Assembly (NCBI RefSeq): GCF_000972845.2
Contig: NC_040019.1
Location: 13,475,346 to 13,539,345 of the forward strand
DNA: 64,000 bases
Source of the DNA: Larimichthys crocea
Taxonomy: Eukaryota; Chordata; Actinopteri; Sciaenidae
Direction of reading: 5' to 3'
Part shown: positions 46,601 through 60,400 of the stretch, piece by piece
Position numbering within the stretch: position 1 is the stretch's first letter
Layout: each line of letters opens with the position of its first letter
The notes under the pieces: model-generated
Databases searched by the model: none
Told to the model about the DNA's origin: nothing
Seen by the model: the letters and a program-made list of their open reading frames with translations, nothing else
Made by a program: the position numbers and the translations under genes

Positions 46601-47966
46601 CAGTACTGTAGGTGTGACTGTGGTACTGTTTGTGGTACTTTTTGCAGTACTGTAGGTGTGACTGTGGTACTGTTTGTGGTACTTTTTGCAGTACTGTAGG
46701 TGTGACTGTGGTACTGTTTGTGGTACTTTTTGCAGTACTGTAGGTGTGACTGTGGTACTGTTTGTGGTACTTTTTGCAGTACTGTAGGTGTGACTGTGGT
46801 ACTGTTTGTGGTACTTTTTGCAGTACTGTAGGTGTGACTGTGGTACTGTTTGTGGTACTTTTTGCAGTACTGTAGGTGTGACTGTGGTACTGTTTGTGGT
46901 ACTTTTTGCAGTACTGTAGGTGTGACTGTGGTACTGTTTGTGGTACTTTTTGCAGTACTGTAGGTGTGACTGTGGTACTGTTTGTGGTACTTTTTGCAGT
47001 ACTGTAGGTGTGACTGTGGTACTGTTTGTGGTACTTTTTGCAGTACTGTAGGTGTGACTGTGGTACTGTTTGTGGTACTTTTTGCAGTACTGTAGGTGTG
47101 ACTGTGGTACTGTTTGTGGTACTTTTTGCAGTACTGTAGGTGTGACTGTGGTACTGTTTGTGGTACTTTTTGCAGTACTGTAGGTGTGACTGTGGTACTG
47201 TTTGTGGTACTTTTTGCAGTACTGTAGGTGTGACTGTGGTACTGTTTGTGGTACTTTTTGCAGTACTGTAGGTGTGACTGTGGTACTGTTTGTGGTACTT
47301 TTTGCAGTACTGTAGGTGTGACTGTGGTACTGTTTGTGGTACTTTTTGCAGTACTGTAGGTGTGACTGTGGTACTGTTTGTGGTACTTTTTGCAGTACTG
47401 TAGGTGTGACTGTGGTACTGTTTGTGGTACTTTTTGCAGTACTGTAGGTGTGACTGTGGTACTGTTTGTGGTACTTTTTGCAGTACTGTAGGTGTGACTG
47501 TGGTACTGTTTGTGGTACTTTTTGCAGTACTGTAGGTGTGACTGTGGTACTGTTTGTGGTACTTTTTGCAGTACTGTAGGTGTGACTGTGGTACTGTTTG
47601 TGGTACTTTTTGCAGTACTGTAGGTGTGACTGTGGTACTGTTTGTGGTACTTTTTGCAGTACTGTAGGTGTGACTGTGGTACTGTTTGTGGTACTTTTTG
47701 CAGTACTGTAGGTGTGACTGTGGTACTGTTTGTGGTACTTTTTGCAGTACTGTAGGTGTGACTGTGGTACTGTTTGTGGTACTTTTTGCAGTACTGTAGG
47801 TGTGACTGTGGTACTGTTTGTGGTACTTTTTGCAGTACTGTAGGTGTGACTGTGGTACTGTTTGTGGTACTTTTTGCAGTACTGTAGGTGTGACTGTGGT
47901 ACTGTTTGTGGTACTTTTTGCAGTACTGTAGGTGTGACTGTGGTACTGTTTGTGGTACTTTTTGCA
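40619..47966 (+). repeat. 44-bp tandem array, about 167 near-identical copies
   Basis: Unit GTACTGTAGGTGTGACTGTG, then GTACTGTTTGTG, then GTACTTTTTGCA (44 bp). Each unit holds three GTACT words, so it is itself a degenerate triplet. The only deviation noticed is a missing G in the first unit (40,660s). The array starts 11 bp after the exon 8 donor and ends abruptly where a second copy of exon 3 begins. Because 44 is not a multiple of 3 and the antisense strand has no stops in two registers, it yields spurious 2,460-residue frames. Uniformity over 7.3 kb suggests very recent expansion or a consensus artefact. Confidence 0.97.
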
Positions 47967-50126
47967 CGAGCTGACGGAGCGACGTCGACGTATCGGTAAC
48001 CAATTAATGATCACAGATCTAAATATTGAATATTATTTAGAGGTCCAGTAGTATTTAGTGGCATCAAGCGTGAAGTGGCAGATTGTAACCAAATGAATAC
48101 TCTCCCATGCCCCATCCTCTTCTTTCAAGCATGTGAGAAACTTAAGGCCTTATCAGGATCAGCGTTTGCTCTGTCTCACTGTAGTATAAAGGACTCATTA
48201 AGTCAAAACAAAACAACACTTCTATTTGCACGGTATTGTGCGCTAATGAAAATATACTTATGAATACTGTATTCAATCCTGCAAAGGATACTTCTAAATC
48301 TTACACACTTTGTATTTTTATTTTGTAGGTGGAGTTGCTATGACGACGGTCTCCCAGAGACAATGAAGGCTAATGACATCATGTCACTTCCTGCTGAAGC
48401 TCGATTCTCCGTATCCAAGGCACCGACATGATTCTGACTGTCAGCAAGGTGTACGTCCAACAACCTGGTCTTTGCTGATCTCTGCTGGTCTCTGCTGGTC
48501 TCTGCTGGACTCTGCTTGGTCTCTGTTGTCTGTGAGTGGTCTCTGTGTCTCTGCTGGGTCTCTGTTGGTCTCTGCTGTCTGTGGTCTGTGATGGTCTCTG
48601 TTGGTCTCTGCTGGTCTCTGTTGGACTCTGCTGGTCTCTGCTGCTCTGTTGGTCTCTGCTTGTCTCTGTGGTCTCTGCTTGTCTCTGTTTGGTCTGTGAT
48701 GGTCTCTGTTGGTCTCTGCTGGTCTCTGCTGGTCTCTGCTGGTCTGTGATGGTCTGTGATGGTCTCTGCTGGTCTCTGTTGGTCTGTGATGGTCTCTGCT
48801 GGTCTGTGATGGTCTGTGATGGTCTCTGTTGGTCTCTGCTGTGTTCAGGCTGGTAGAGTTGAGTCTTCAGAGCTTCCTGAGCCTACAGAACCGTTGGTCC
48901 GGTTTTCATCAGATCCATCAGCTCTGCCAGTGGACTAGGACCCGTACCAGCAGTGAGACAGCTGTTCATTTAAATATTATAAATCCACTATCATGAATAT
49001 ATTTTAGAATATAATATTTAGATATTTTATTGTGGTGGAGTGATGTACTTCCTCTGCTCCGCCCCCTGACTTCCATCAGGATTGGGGAGCATCTCTGGAT
49101 GGAGGACTGGTTCTTCGGACATCATTCCTGAACGGAGCCAACCCGACTCTGATTCGCCGCTGCACGAAATCCCGCCCAACATGGCCGTTACCGAGGAGAC
49201 GGGGGGCGTCGCTGGGGGGCGGAGCCAGCGTTTCAGGAAATGGAGGTGATTGGTGATGATGAATCAAATATTTTTCTTATTTCAGTCATTGTCATTGACT
49301 CCTCACCAAGAAGCTCGTGTATGGTCATTTCACTCTCCGCACGCTCGACGTCACTCTCTCTCGATCCACAATCAAATTCTGCCAACCGCAATGATGACCT
49401 GCCCCACTCCGCCTCGGATTGGCTCTGACCTGGAGACCTGGAGAAGGCGTTTAAAGTGACCAATCAGAAAGCAGGGGCGTTGCGGGGCGTCTATTCGATA
49501 CTCGCCCACAAAGTGCCAAAACTCACAAAGCGAGTAGTAGAAGGCAGAGAGCTTTATGGCACGCTGATTTTGGCACTGAAATGACGCCATACTTGTGATA
49601 TTAATGCGCTATGAATATTGGTGACCTCGTGTTCCTGCAGAGAGGAAATATGTTCTTGGTGGATTATCGGCTGCTGGACACTCTCACAGCAAACCTGTCA
49701 ACAGGAAGCAGAACTACCTGACAGCGCCGCTCATCCTGCTACACCTCACGCGCCGCAACCAACTGCTCCCATCGCCATCCAGGTAAACCCACCTGACCTC
49801 TGACCTGGAGATTTCCAAAGTTTGCTAGCAGTTTCACACCTCACACACAGACTTTTTGTTTGTTTCTTCATATCTCACCTCCTTCCTTGTCTCCTTCCAA
49901 TTCTCCATTCGTAGCTGAAGCAGTCACGGGCGAATCCAACCCGGTCTTCGTCCCTCAGGATCTGGAAGCTGATTGGCTGACGCGAAAACATTTGTGCGTT
50001 CGGCGGACTTCGCAGATCACGAGCTGCGTTCTCACTTCCTGCACACACATGTGATGTCAGAGCTCTTTGCCATGGCAACGCTTCGCAACTTTCCCATGGT
50101 GCACCCTCTCTACAAGTATTCAGAGT
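47966..50126 (+). pseudogene. Second copy of lipoxygenase exons 3-8, frameshifted
   Basis: Direct repeat of 38,425-40,618, starting inside exon 3 and ending at the same TATTCAGAGT after exon 8. It is 33 bp shorter through scattered one-base deletions in exons and introns alike. Examples: AAGGCACCGAC for AAGGCAACCGAC in exon 4, ATTGGGGAGC for ATTGGTGGAGC in exon 6, GACGCGAAAAC for GACGGCGAAAAC in exon 8, and loss of a G at the exon 8 donor. As written it cannot be translated. Beyond 50,126 the sequence differs from the array and has no lipoxygenase exon. It is either a recent tandem duplicate or an unpolished assembly duplication. Confidence 0.85.
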
Positions 50127-50739
50127 TACCCCTGAGTGTCTTCTCCCCTCACTGTCTGGGTGTAATAATAAATGAAATGTGACACATCTCTGTCTCTGTC
50201 TCTTTGTCTCAGATTGAAGGTTTGTTTGCGTCAGCGCAGCATGAAAATGTTAAAGTCAGCTGTAGGTGCTCTATGCTGAGATGTTTGTGTTGGTCTCAGC
50301 TATCAGTCTGACACCATGTATGCACGTCACAGGTGTGGTTAAGGAGCAGTGAGTGAATGGCATACATCCACCTGTGCACCGCAGCAGCTACAGAGGGGCG
50401 AGTAGGTGTTAAACAGATTAATTTAACTGCAGATGGAGTTTTTAAACGCCTTGCCCTGCGTTGTTAGGCACTGGAAACAAATACAGACAGTTGGAAATAG
50501 CTTTGTCGTTTGTAGCGAGTCAGCAGTGCAATGCTCCCTCACTCAGCCTCTCCATGACATCGCCTTTGTTTTCGTCACTACATCTTTGTCAACAAAACTA
50601 CATCCAAACAGCATGTGGACATGCAGATCACACCACATGGTGCATAACTAACACCAAAAAACAAACTCACATCAGCTTGGATGTGGGACAGTTCATGAAT
50701 CCAAAAGGATTGGAAGTAGGCTTTCTCAATTCTTCACCT

Positions 50740-51560
50740 GTTTGATGCAGGGCCAGAGAACTTCTTGCCATTCTGTCCTTCGTGAGGTCCTCCATGAACC
50801 GGCTTCAGTGCAGACCCTGGATTCCTTGTTTCCAAAACGCATCTGTCAGCGTAACCGATTTGTCACATTTGTTTTTCAGTCTTCCTGCCAATCCGAGCTG
50901 TATCCATATTTTTCTCCCACCTTACAGTTGAATCACATCTTTCCTGGTCCTTTCACTTCATTTCTCTGATTCTCAGGTTCCATCCTATCTGTCTTACCTT
51001 CCTTATTTCAGCATTTACTGCCCTCAGGTGCTCCACTTCTTTTTCCAGCACGAGACTCTTGTCTTGCAATCTTTGACTTCCGCAGCATTGAAGTTAAATG
51101 CTCAAGCTAGCTATCCTCGCACAATTCTGTTAACTGCACGCCAAATCCTTCAAACCTTTGTTCATGTGTGTCAAATCTCACCACCAATGTGTTAATTGCT
51201 GCAAGTATTGCAGAGTTTGAAACTTCACTTTCATTTGGTTTAGATATTTTCCAAGTATGAGCTCCTTTTGACGGGGTAGGACAGGACTCAACCCCTTCCT
51301 CTAACAACCGTTTGTCCCCGCTGCTGTCTGTCCATCAAAGCCTGCGAAGCATGCTCGTGCTGCCTCATTTGGGAGGGAAAAGTCTTTTTTTTTTTTTTTA
51401 AGCTCTGGCTGAGACATTTCACTGTCGTTCTTACTGAAAAAACACCTTGCAGACTTTAAAAGATACGTTCAGAGGGGATATGATTTTAATAAGACGAGTT
51501 TGGAGGGGTTTTGTGTGAGAGCTCGTAGCGTGAGACCGCTCAGTCCGCCATCTTGCCGAG
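50740..51560 (-). mobile_element. LINE ORF1-like remnant
   Basis: On the minus strand, 51,107-51,307 encodes MLEEGVESCPTPSKG, then NSAILAAINTLVVRFDTHEQ, then RFEGFGVQLTE. This has the feel of the coiled-coil start of a fish L1-type ORF1 protein. Downstream frames to 50,740 are interrupted by stops. No reverse transcriptase domain was found nearby. Confidence 0.4.
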
Positions 51561-51660
51561 TGCCCCGTATGCAAATCCAGTTGTGTGATCGCCAGGTGGC
51601 CCAGCCTCCTTACCTGGGACCAATCGGGGCCACCAGCCTGGACGTTTCCGGGAAGTCTGC

Positions 51661-52700
51661 ATGACCCTGATTGGAGCGGCACCTCCCCCGATAGACCAGA
51701 GGGAGCAAATACCGACTCACCTATTTAAACCCAAAAGGTCTGAGTGCCAGGACGGCTGGTGGTGTGTGTTTGAGCTCGACTCGATTTTGAATGTTAACAG
51801 AGTCCTTCAGGTGAGACACCAGTCTCTCAAAGGGCGACGGGCCTGTAGTCATTCAGTCCTGTGATGGAGGATTTCTTTGGGATTATTGTGGAGTGTTTGA
51901 ATGAGGGATCTCCAGCTCCAGGGATCTGTTGAAGATGGAGGTCAGCTAATCAGCCCTGTCTGGACCAGGTGCCTTCCTGATCTGTCTGGAACATCCTCTT
52001 CACAGATCCTGAGCGATGGTGGGGGGATGTCACGGTGTCGGTCAGCTCATCCAGGTCAGAGGCTGCAGCCTCAGAGAAGGCCTGCAGGTCCACTCTGACC
52101 TCGTCCATCCATCAGCCAGGACAATTTAAACAGCACCGCTGGAGTTGGTTCTCCCGGGCTTGGACACCTTCACTCTGGACTATTAGCTGCTTCCATACCG
52201 CTCCAGAAACCCACCAGCACCTCCTCCACCTCCACACACATCCCCCGGTCATCACAGATGCTTCACATCCGCCCTCCCTCCAGCTGTCCAACCAGTTTGA
52301 AGCTTTGGCCTCAGATGAAGTCCGAGGCTTCCTCCACCCCATATCTCACTCTGCCCATTCCTCTGTTACCATCCCAGCACCTCACCCTCTTTCTGTCCCT
52401 CATCCCGCTCAACCTCACCACACCTCATCAGAACTGGACATCAACTCATCATCATCTCAGGCTCCATCTCCACCCACAGCAGAGAATCCAGAGGTGGTCC
52501 AGACTCAGTCTTCACACCTGGCTGTAAGACTACAGTGCCACCTCTGGGATCCCCTTCATCAACAACTTTGAACTGTTCCGACTGAAATGGGATGGCCTCC
52601 ATCCAAACAGAAGGAGATCCTTGATGCTGTCTGAAAACATGGACTCTGAGATCAGCACTCCAAAATGATGACTGATGTACCCTCTCACACCTTTTCAACA
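51661..52700 (+). mobile_element. Retroelement remnant with an SGNH-hydrolase-like end
   Basis: Open frame 52,035-52,571 is Ser/Pro/His-rich and includes LSNQFEALASDE. Just after, in another frame, FINNFELF ... WDGLHPNRRRSLMLSENM (52,550-52,640) matches the terminal motif (D/N-G-x-H-P-N) of SGNH-like domains common in fish non-LTR elements. A frameshift separates the two. Recognition is from motif shape only. Confidence 0.4.
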
Positions 52701-53738
52701 CCTGAACTCTAAAGATCCAGTTATTATTTTAATAATGTCCAAACCTTAAAATGTTTTTATAGAAATGTTTTTATCTAATTACACCAAAATTCTTATTTTA
52801 GTTTAGTTAGTTTAGATTTTAACATTCATGTTTGTTCATCTCAGCCATTTGTTCTGGATTTTATGGAACCAGCACATGTGAAGGGTCAGTCTGTGTCTGA
52901 TCATAAGGACATTGTATTCACTGTTCATGTGCTGTTGGACTTCAGCTCCTGATTCTGACCACTAGAGGGCAGCAAATACATTTGATACCTGTGACAACAG
53001 TCAGATCACATGATCAGCAGCTTCCTGTTTGTGTTTCACAATAAAAGCGTTTTAATGTGAAGGTAGTGCTAGACTTTTACTGTGAAACAACCACAGGAAG
53101 TGTTGACAGTGTCTTGACTTGTCACTCTGGACAGCCAATCACAGGAGAGGACGTTGTGTCTCCATAGTAACCATGGATAGTTTGGGGAAGGGCAGTCTCA
53201 GTCAGACTTCCTGTTTGTGTTTCTGATCGACCAGGACCAGTATTTCTAAAAGTAGAAATACTTCAGGTACGTCAGTCAAAGTACACAAATATTATCAGTA
53301 CTCATTAGTACTCTGTAGTATTTATCAATGTGGAGAACAGTCTAGATACTCTGTGTACTACTGAAGACAGACAGTACTAAAATATACTTAAAGTACTGCA
53401 TCATATTTTTTTATACGAGAAAGAAACTAAAGCTGAATATACATGAAGAGATGTAGTACAAGCACTGCATACATAAAGTACATCATACTTTAAAGTACCA
53501 CAGTAAACGTAAATCAGTATTTTTCGTATCCAGTATTTTTTGCAGTATTTTTCTGTAGTATTTTAACAGTACTTGTCTAATATTTTTGCTGTATTTTTGT
53601 AGTACTTTTTACAATATTTTCACAGTATTTTCACAGTATTGACGCTGAAGCTCCTCAGACATTGGGACACGTTCCATTCAGCTCCTCAGCCACGTTCAGT
53701 TTCACTCTGAGGTTCTGAAACTCTTTGACCTGTCTTAG

Positions 53739-55732
<1,994 letters not shown>

Positions 55733-56479
55733 CTCCAATCCAACCACATGAAGTCCAAACTATGCTAAAGAAACATTTTGATGAATCATTCATATGTGTG
55801 GCGTTCTTTTGTGTTTTTATAAATGAGAATCATTCCAACACATTTCCATCTCACTTCTTTCTGTTTTATTGGACATTGATATGAGTGTGTTTAAATCCAA
55901 ACAGGTTACAGGCACAGTCAGATGTGATCATATGGTATATTTAGTCTAATGTTACAATCAGCTTTCTTATAGAGAATAAAGCGTACATTCTGTGAGGAAA
56001 CATGAGGCGTACGTTGTGTTGTCGCTTTTTCAGCAGCAGCATTGTTTGTTTGGCGTCTCCACAAACAGAAACAGTCAGCTCAGGTTGCCACAGCAACACA
56101 CCCACAATCATAATCATAAGCTGCTGGTCTGTGGACCCATGTGGACCGAAGTGGATCCATGTGGACTGAGAAGAGTGTGTCCCACAACAGGAGGTTTAGT
56201 TCTATAACAGTTTAAGTGCAGATATGAGCAGCATGAGTTTTTTTAAAGGACCTCACTGGTGTTTCTGTATGTTTGAGCTCTTTAAAGGATTCGTACAGAC
56301 AGGTGAATAAATCAAACACACTCTTCTGAACAGGATAAGAGCCATGGATGGTTTCTGTCTTTGACATGAAGAACTCTGGACCTGATCTGAAGGCTTGTGG
56401 CGGAACAACGCTTCAACAAGACCGACCAAGCGGTGCAGACAAACATGAAACTTTTGTTCTGTCAAAGAGCAAATTAGAC

Positions 56480-56648
56480 ATTATGAGGTAATTAATAGGA
56501 AACACCGGCAATATCCAAACAATTGTGGTCCAAGACCGAGAAAAGACCACGGAAAAAATGCAGTCAAGACGAGACCAAGACCTTCAAAAAGTGGTCTTAA
56601 GACCGGTCTCAAGACCAAAGCCAATCTTGAGTAATACAACACTGTTAA
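56480..56648 (-). mobile_element. DNA-transposon-like repeat fragment
   Basis: Low-complexity GAGACCAAGACC words lead to GACCGGTCTC and end in ACAACACTG. The reverse complement starts CAGTGTTGTATTACTCAAGA, a terminal sequence I associate with teleost hAT-type repeats. The other end is not defined. Confidence 0.4.
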
Positions 56649-56734
56649 TTGTGGAACATCACCACTGCAAGCTGATCTGGAGACTATTCTTTGATTTACA
56701 GTAAAACATACAGAAACATTGGTTTGATCTTTTA

Positions 56735-56780
56735 AGATGTCCTCAAACAGTCGACACCAGGCAACTGTTTGAGGACATCT
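56735..56780. other. Perfect 16-bp inverted repeat (hairpin)
   Basis: AGATGTCCTCAAACAG at 56,735-56,750 and its exact complement at 56,765-56,780, with a 14-base loop. It lies in the CAPSL-IL7R gap, beyond the candidate IL7R polyadenylation signal. Confidence 0.9.
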
Positions 56781-57436
56781 TTCAGTATACAATGTATAAG
56801 ATATAATGTAAATATACTTATATAACCACAAAAGCAAAAAAATACATAAAAAGCTACATTTGTGTCGACAGCTCTGTTATCAAACTGCTACAGTTCTATT
56901 TTGAACGACCTTTGACCTCTTTAGCCAAACTGATGACATGAAGGCGGTTGATCAAACTGACATATTTGATGAAACAATAAAGTGATTTTGCAGAATAATG
57001 AAACATAATGAATTATTTTAGGAATGTGAATCAGAGCAGATGTAGAGTAAATCTTTGTCTCTGATTGGCTGTTCCTGCTCATGTCATCTCAGGTGTCATT
57101 ACCTTTTTACTCCTCCAGTAGCTCATTAGGTCAGTGGTTCCCGACATTTTTATTCATGGACCTGATGATGACGCTAAATGAAAAGTCAGAGGATCACTGG
57201 ATGATAAATACTGATGATCAAAAGTGAAAGTCTCACCAAAGAAAGACTCATCATGAATATTTTCATGGAGCTTCATTCATCTTCTTCACTGAATCATTTT
57301 GGATTTATCTCGGCCCTCATGACCTCAAGGTTGTGAACCACTGATCTGGAGCATCCTGAGGTGTAATTCTCAGAAGTTTGATAAATATTCTGGCCCTGTT
57401 TGTGTGTTAGTCAGTTCTCCTCTTCCTCCTGCTGAT

Positions 57437-60400
57437 CTACTTGATCTGATAGAAGCTGGACATGGTGACGTAAGCCTCCTCCTGCTGGCTCACTCCAAAC
57501 CCCTCAGCCTCATTCCCTCCAGGCGTGTGAGGTCTCTCCCCAAGCTGGAGGACGTCAATGGGTGATGGACTGGTGCTCTGGAGGCTGTCCTCTCCGTCGG
57601 AGGAGCTCCTGCTCAGCAGGGTGGACAGCTCCAGCTCCTCTGTGCTGATGCTGGTGGTGCTCCTGGAGCAGTCGGAGCTCTGGGTGGAGCTGGCATGATT
57701 GGACTGTGAACCTTCAGCAGCAGCAGCAGCAGCAGTGATCGAAGGCTCTGCTTCCTCACATGGCTGCTCCTCAGCTTTCTGCATTGGGTAAACTTTGAGG
57801 GCACTGAACACCTCAGGTTTAAAGTTCAGCAAGAGGCCCTGCGAGAACAGAAGGAACATGTTTAGTTTAGGAACAAAAAGGTTCGCTCTTTTAGGAAGTT
57901 ATAGAGATTCTTTATTCTTTACAGGGCTCAAGTGATCATTGAGGAGGTACTAGTAATCATTTAGGCAGCTCTTAAGGTGGATCTATTGGTCCCGGTGTTT
58001 TTAGGTGCTTCAGTGGCCACTGAGTTTCTAGTGGTCTGTTAGGTGGTGGTCGTTAGGTGGTGGTCGTTAGGGGGTGGTCTGTTAGGTGGTGGTTGTTAGG
58101 TGGTGGTTGTTAGGGGGTGGTTGTTAGGTAGTGGTCTGTTAGGTGGTGGTTGTTAGGTGGTGGTCTGTTAGGGGGTGGTCTGTTAGGTGGTGGTTGTTAG
58201 GTGGTGGTCTGTTAGGGGGTGGTTGTTAGGGGGTGGTCGTTAGGTGGTGGTTGTTAGGGGGTGGTTGTTAGGTGGTGGTCGTTAAGTGGTGGTTGTTAGG
58301 TGGTGGTCTGTTAGGGGGTGGTTGTTAGGGGGTGGTCGTTAAGTGGTGGTTGTTAGGGGGTGGTTGTTAGGGGGTGGTCTGTTAGGTGGTGGTTGTTAGG
58401 TGGTGGTCTGTTAGGGGGTGGTTGTTAGGGGGTGGTCGTTAAGTGGTGGTTGTTAGGGGGTGGTTGTTAGGGGGTGGTCGTTAAGTGGTGGTTGTTAGGT
58501 GGTGGTCTGTTAGGGGGTGGTTGTTAGGGGGTGGTCGTTAAGTGGTGGTTGTTAGGGGGTGGTTGTTAGGGGGTGGTCGTTAAGTGGTGGTTGTTAGGGG
58601 GTGGTCTGTTAGGGGGTGGTTGTTAGGGGGTGGTCGTTAAGTGGTGGTTGTTAGGGGGTGGTTGTTAGGGGGTGGTCGTTAAGTGGTGGTTGTTAGGTGG
58701 TGGTCTGTTAGGGGGTGGTTGTTAGGGGGTGGTCGTTAAGTGGTGGTTGTTAGGGGGTGGTTGTTAGGGGTACATTCAGTAGTTCTTCTGGTTTATAAGA
58801 ACATTTTTAATGGACTGAGATTTACTCACAAGGGCAAAATAAATCCACTCAAATCTTTTGCATCAAGTTTAACTTTGGTGAACTTTGACCTGTGAACTGA
58901 CACTGTTGACCAATCAGAAAGCATGTTGACAGACCTGACCTCTGAGTGGATGAACAGCCAGAGAGATCTTAAACTTCACCACTAGATGCCACTACACCTA
59001 CACAGTGGACCTTTTGGCTCAATCTCCTGGATACCAGCAGAGGTTTGTTGATTGGTCACATGACATCTACCTTTTGACACACATTGGGTAATAATGCTCA
59101 TGGCCACTAAAGGGCGCCGTCAGCTACCGGTTTTTGAAACAGCTGATGTAATTTTTTGTTGCGAGGACAGACTCAAAGTAAAATGACTCACTTTATTTGG
59201 CTTGCAAATCTGCACCAGTGTGTGTTTAGGATGAGGGATGCTTGGCCACATGTAGGTAAATATTCTGTGAAGAAAAAAGAAATATGAAAATACGACACAC
59301 ATCTGAGTTCACTGAGTTCCTGACAAAAAAGCAGAGATGTCGTACTTGTTTTTCCAAAAGAAAACTACAGTTGTGGGCAGCACCAGCAGAAGGATGAGGC
59401 ACACAATCAGTGTGTAGTTGTCCTGTGTGTTGCCTGGAAACACAGAACAGAGTTATATGAAGTCATTATATTACATGTTGTATATTGTATATTTTGTCTT
59501 TGTAGAAGATGACATGCTCTCACCAGCAGGAGTAAAGAAACTGTATGTTTCGCTCCAGTCGCTCCAGGTACCCTCCAGGTATATCTGCGGTATCGCTCGC
59601 ACTTTGACGTGGTACTCTGAGTTCTTTTTAAAGTGGTCCATGTCGATCTTCAAGGATAATTGTGAGATGTTTTGAACCTGAAGACAACCAGTGAGAGTTT
59701 CAGTCATTGCTGAACGTTCTCAGACTGAAGCAACACAAATGAAATGATGTTACCGTCGAGGTGCCTGCGCTCCAGATGAGCAGCTGGAACAGCTGATTGC
59801 CGTCTGTCAGAATTTCTTTGTGGTACGGGATCTGAATGTGAATGACAGCCTGGTTGGACTTGTCAAAAGTTACGTTCCACACCTGAGGACTTCTTGGTTT
59901 AACTGCAGGGACACGGCAAAGACAAAGGTGAGGCTAACGGTAACTGGTATATTATGTTTGAACACCTGTAGTACGCAGCATCATTTGTTCTGCACCAGAA
60001 AAGAGGAAATGACGTGTTGATGTAAACATGTTGAACATGTTCATTGACTTACTTATTTTCTTCAGATCGATCATCGTCGTAACGTTGCCTCCGCTCTTGA
60101 AGTAGACTGTTACGTTGAAATGCATCACAGGATCCAGCTCTGAGGAGCTCACCGTGTCCCCGAAGCCCTTCACACACTTGGTCTTCACGTTCTGCTCCTT
60201 CATGTCATTGTAACTGTGAACAGAACATCAGATTTCTGAGTCTACTCTGGTTTCTGCTGATGTGACATCGAGGGTGGAGTGATAAAATGTTTTACCAAAC
60301 TGTCATTTTCTCGATGCCGTCAGCCTCATCTTCGTCATCATTGTCGTCAGTCCGACCTCTGACTAGTTTGCAGGTCAGACTGCTTCTGTACGTCATGATG

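Larger units (their letters stand above)
50127..53640. other. Retroelement-rich intergenic region
   Basis: Holds an L1-type ORF1-like fragment (minus) and an SGNH-type retroelement fragment (plus), listed separately. 50,130-50,740 and 52,740-53,270 show no recognised gene. 53,270-53,640 is rich in AGTACT and CAGTATTTTT words (for example near 53,520-53,600). Confidence 0.6.
55733..57436. other. Convergent CAPSL-IL7R intergenic region
   Basis: CAPSL AATAAA at 55,975. A repeat fragment lies at 56,480-56,648 and a perfect hairpin at 56,735-56,780. Minus-strand AATAAA at 57,149-57,154 is the candidate IL7R signal. No other coding sequence. Confidence 0.6.

Noticed and set aside
40612..48014. Two antisense frames of about 2,460 residues over the 44-bp array
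   Set aside because: They are the 44-bp unit read through all three frames (a 44-residue period), with no start context, splice logic or composition of a real protein. They exist only because the unit lacks stops on that strand.
52258..52571. Host gene in 52,035-52,571
   Set aside because: Ser/Pro/His-rich composition and the following frameshifted D/N-G-x-H-P-N motif suggest a retroelement remnant, with no exon structure.
58020..58770. Interstitial telomere
   Set aside because: TTAGGG occurs only as part of variable longer words (TTAGGGGGTGGT, TTAGGTGGT) and is never in tandem hexamers.
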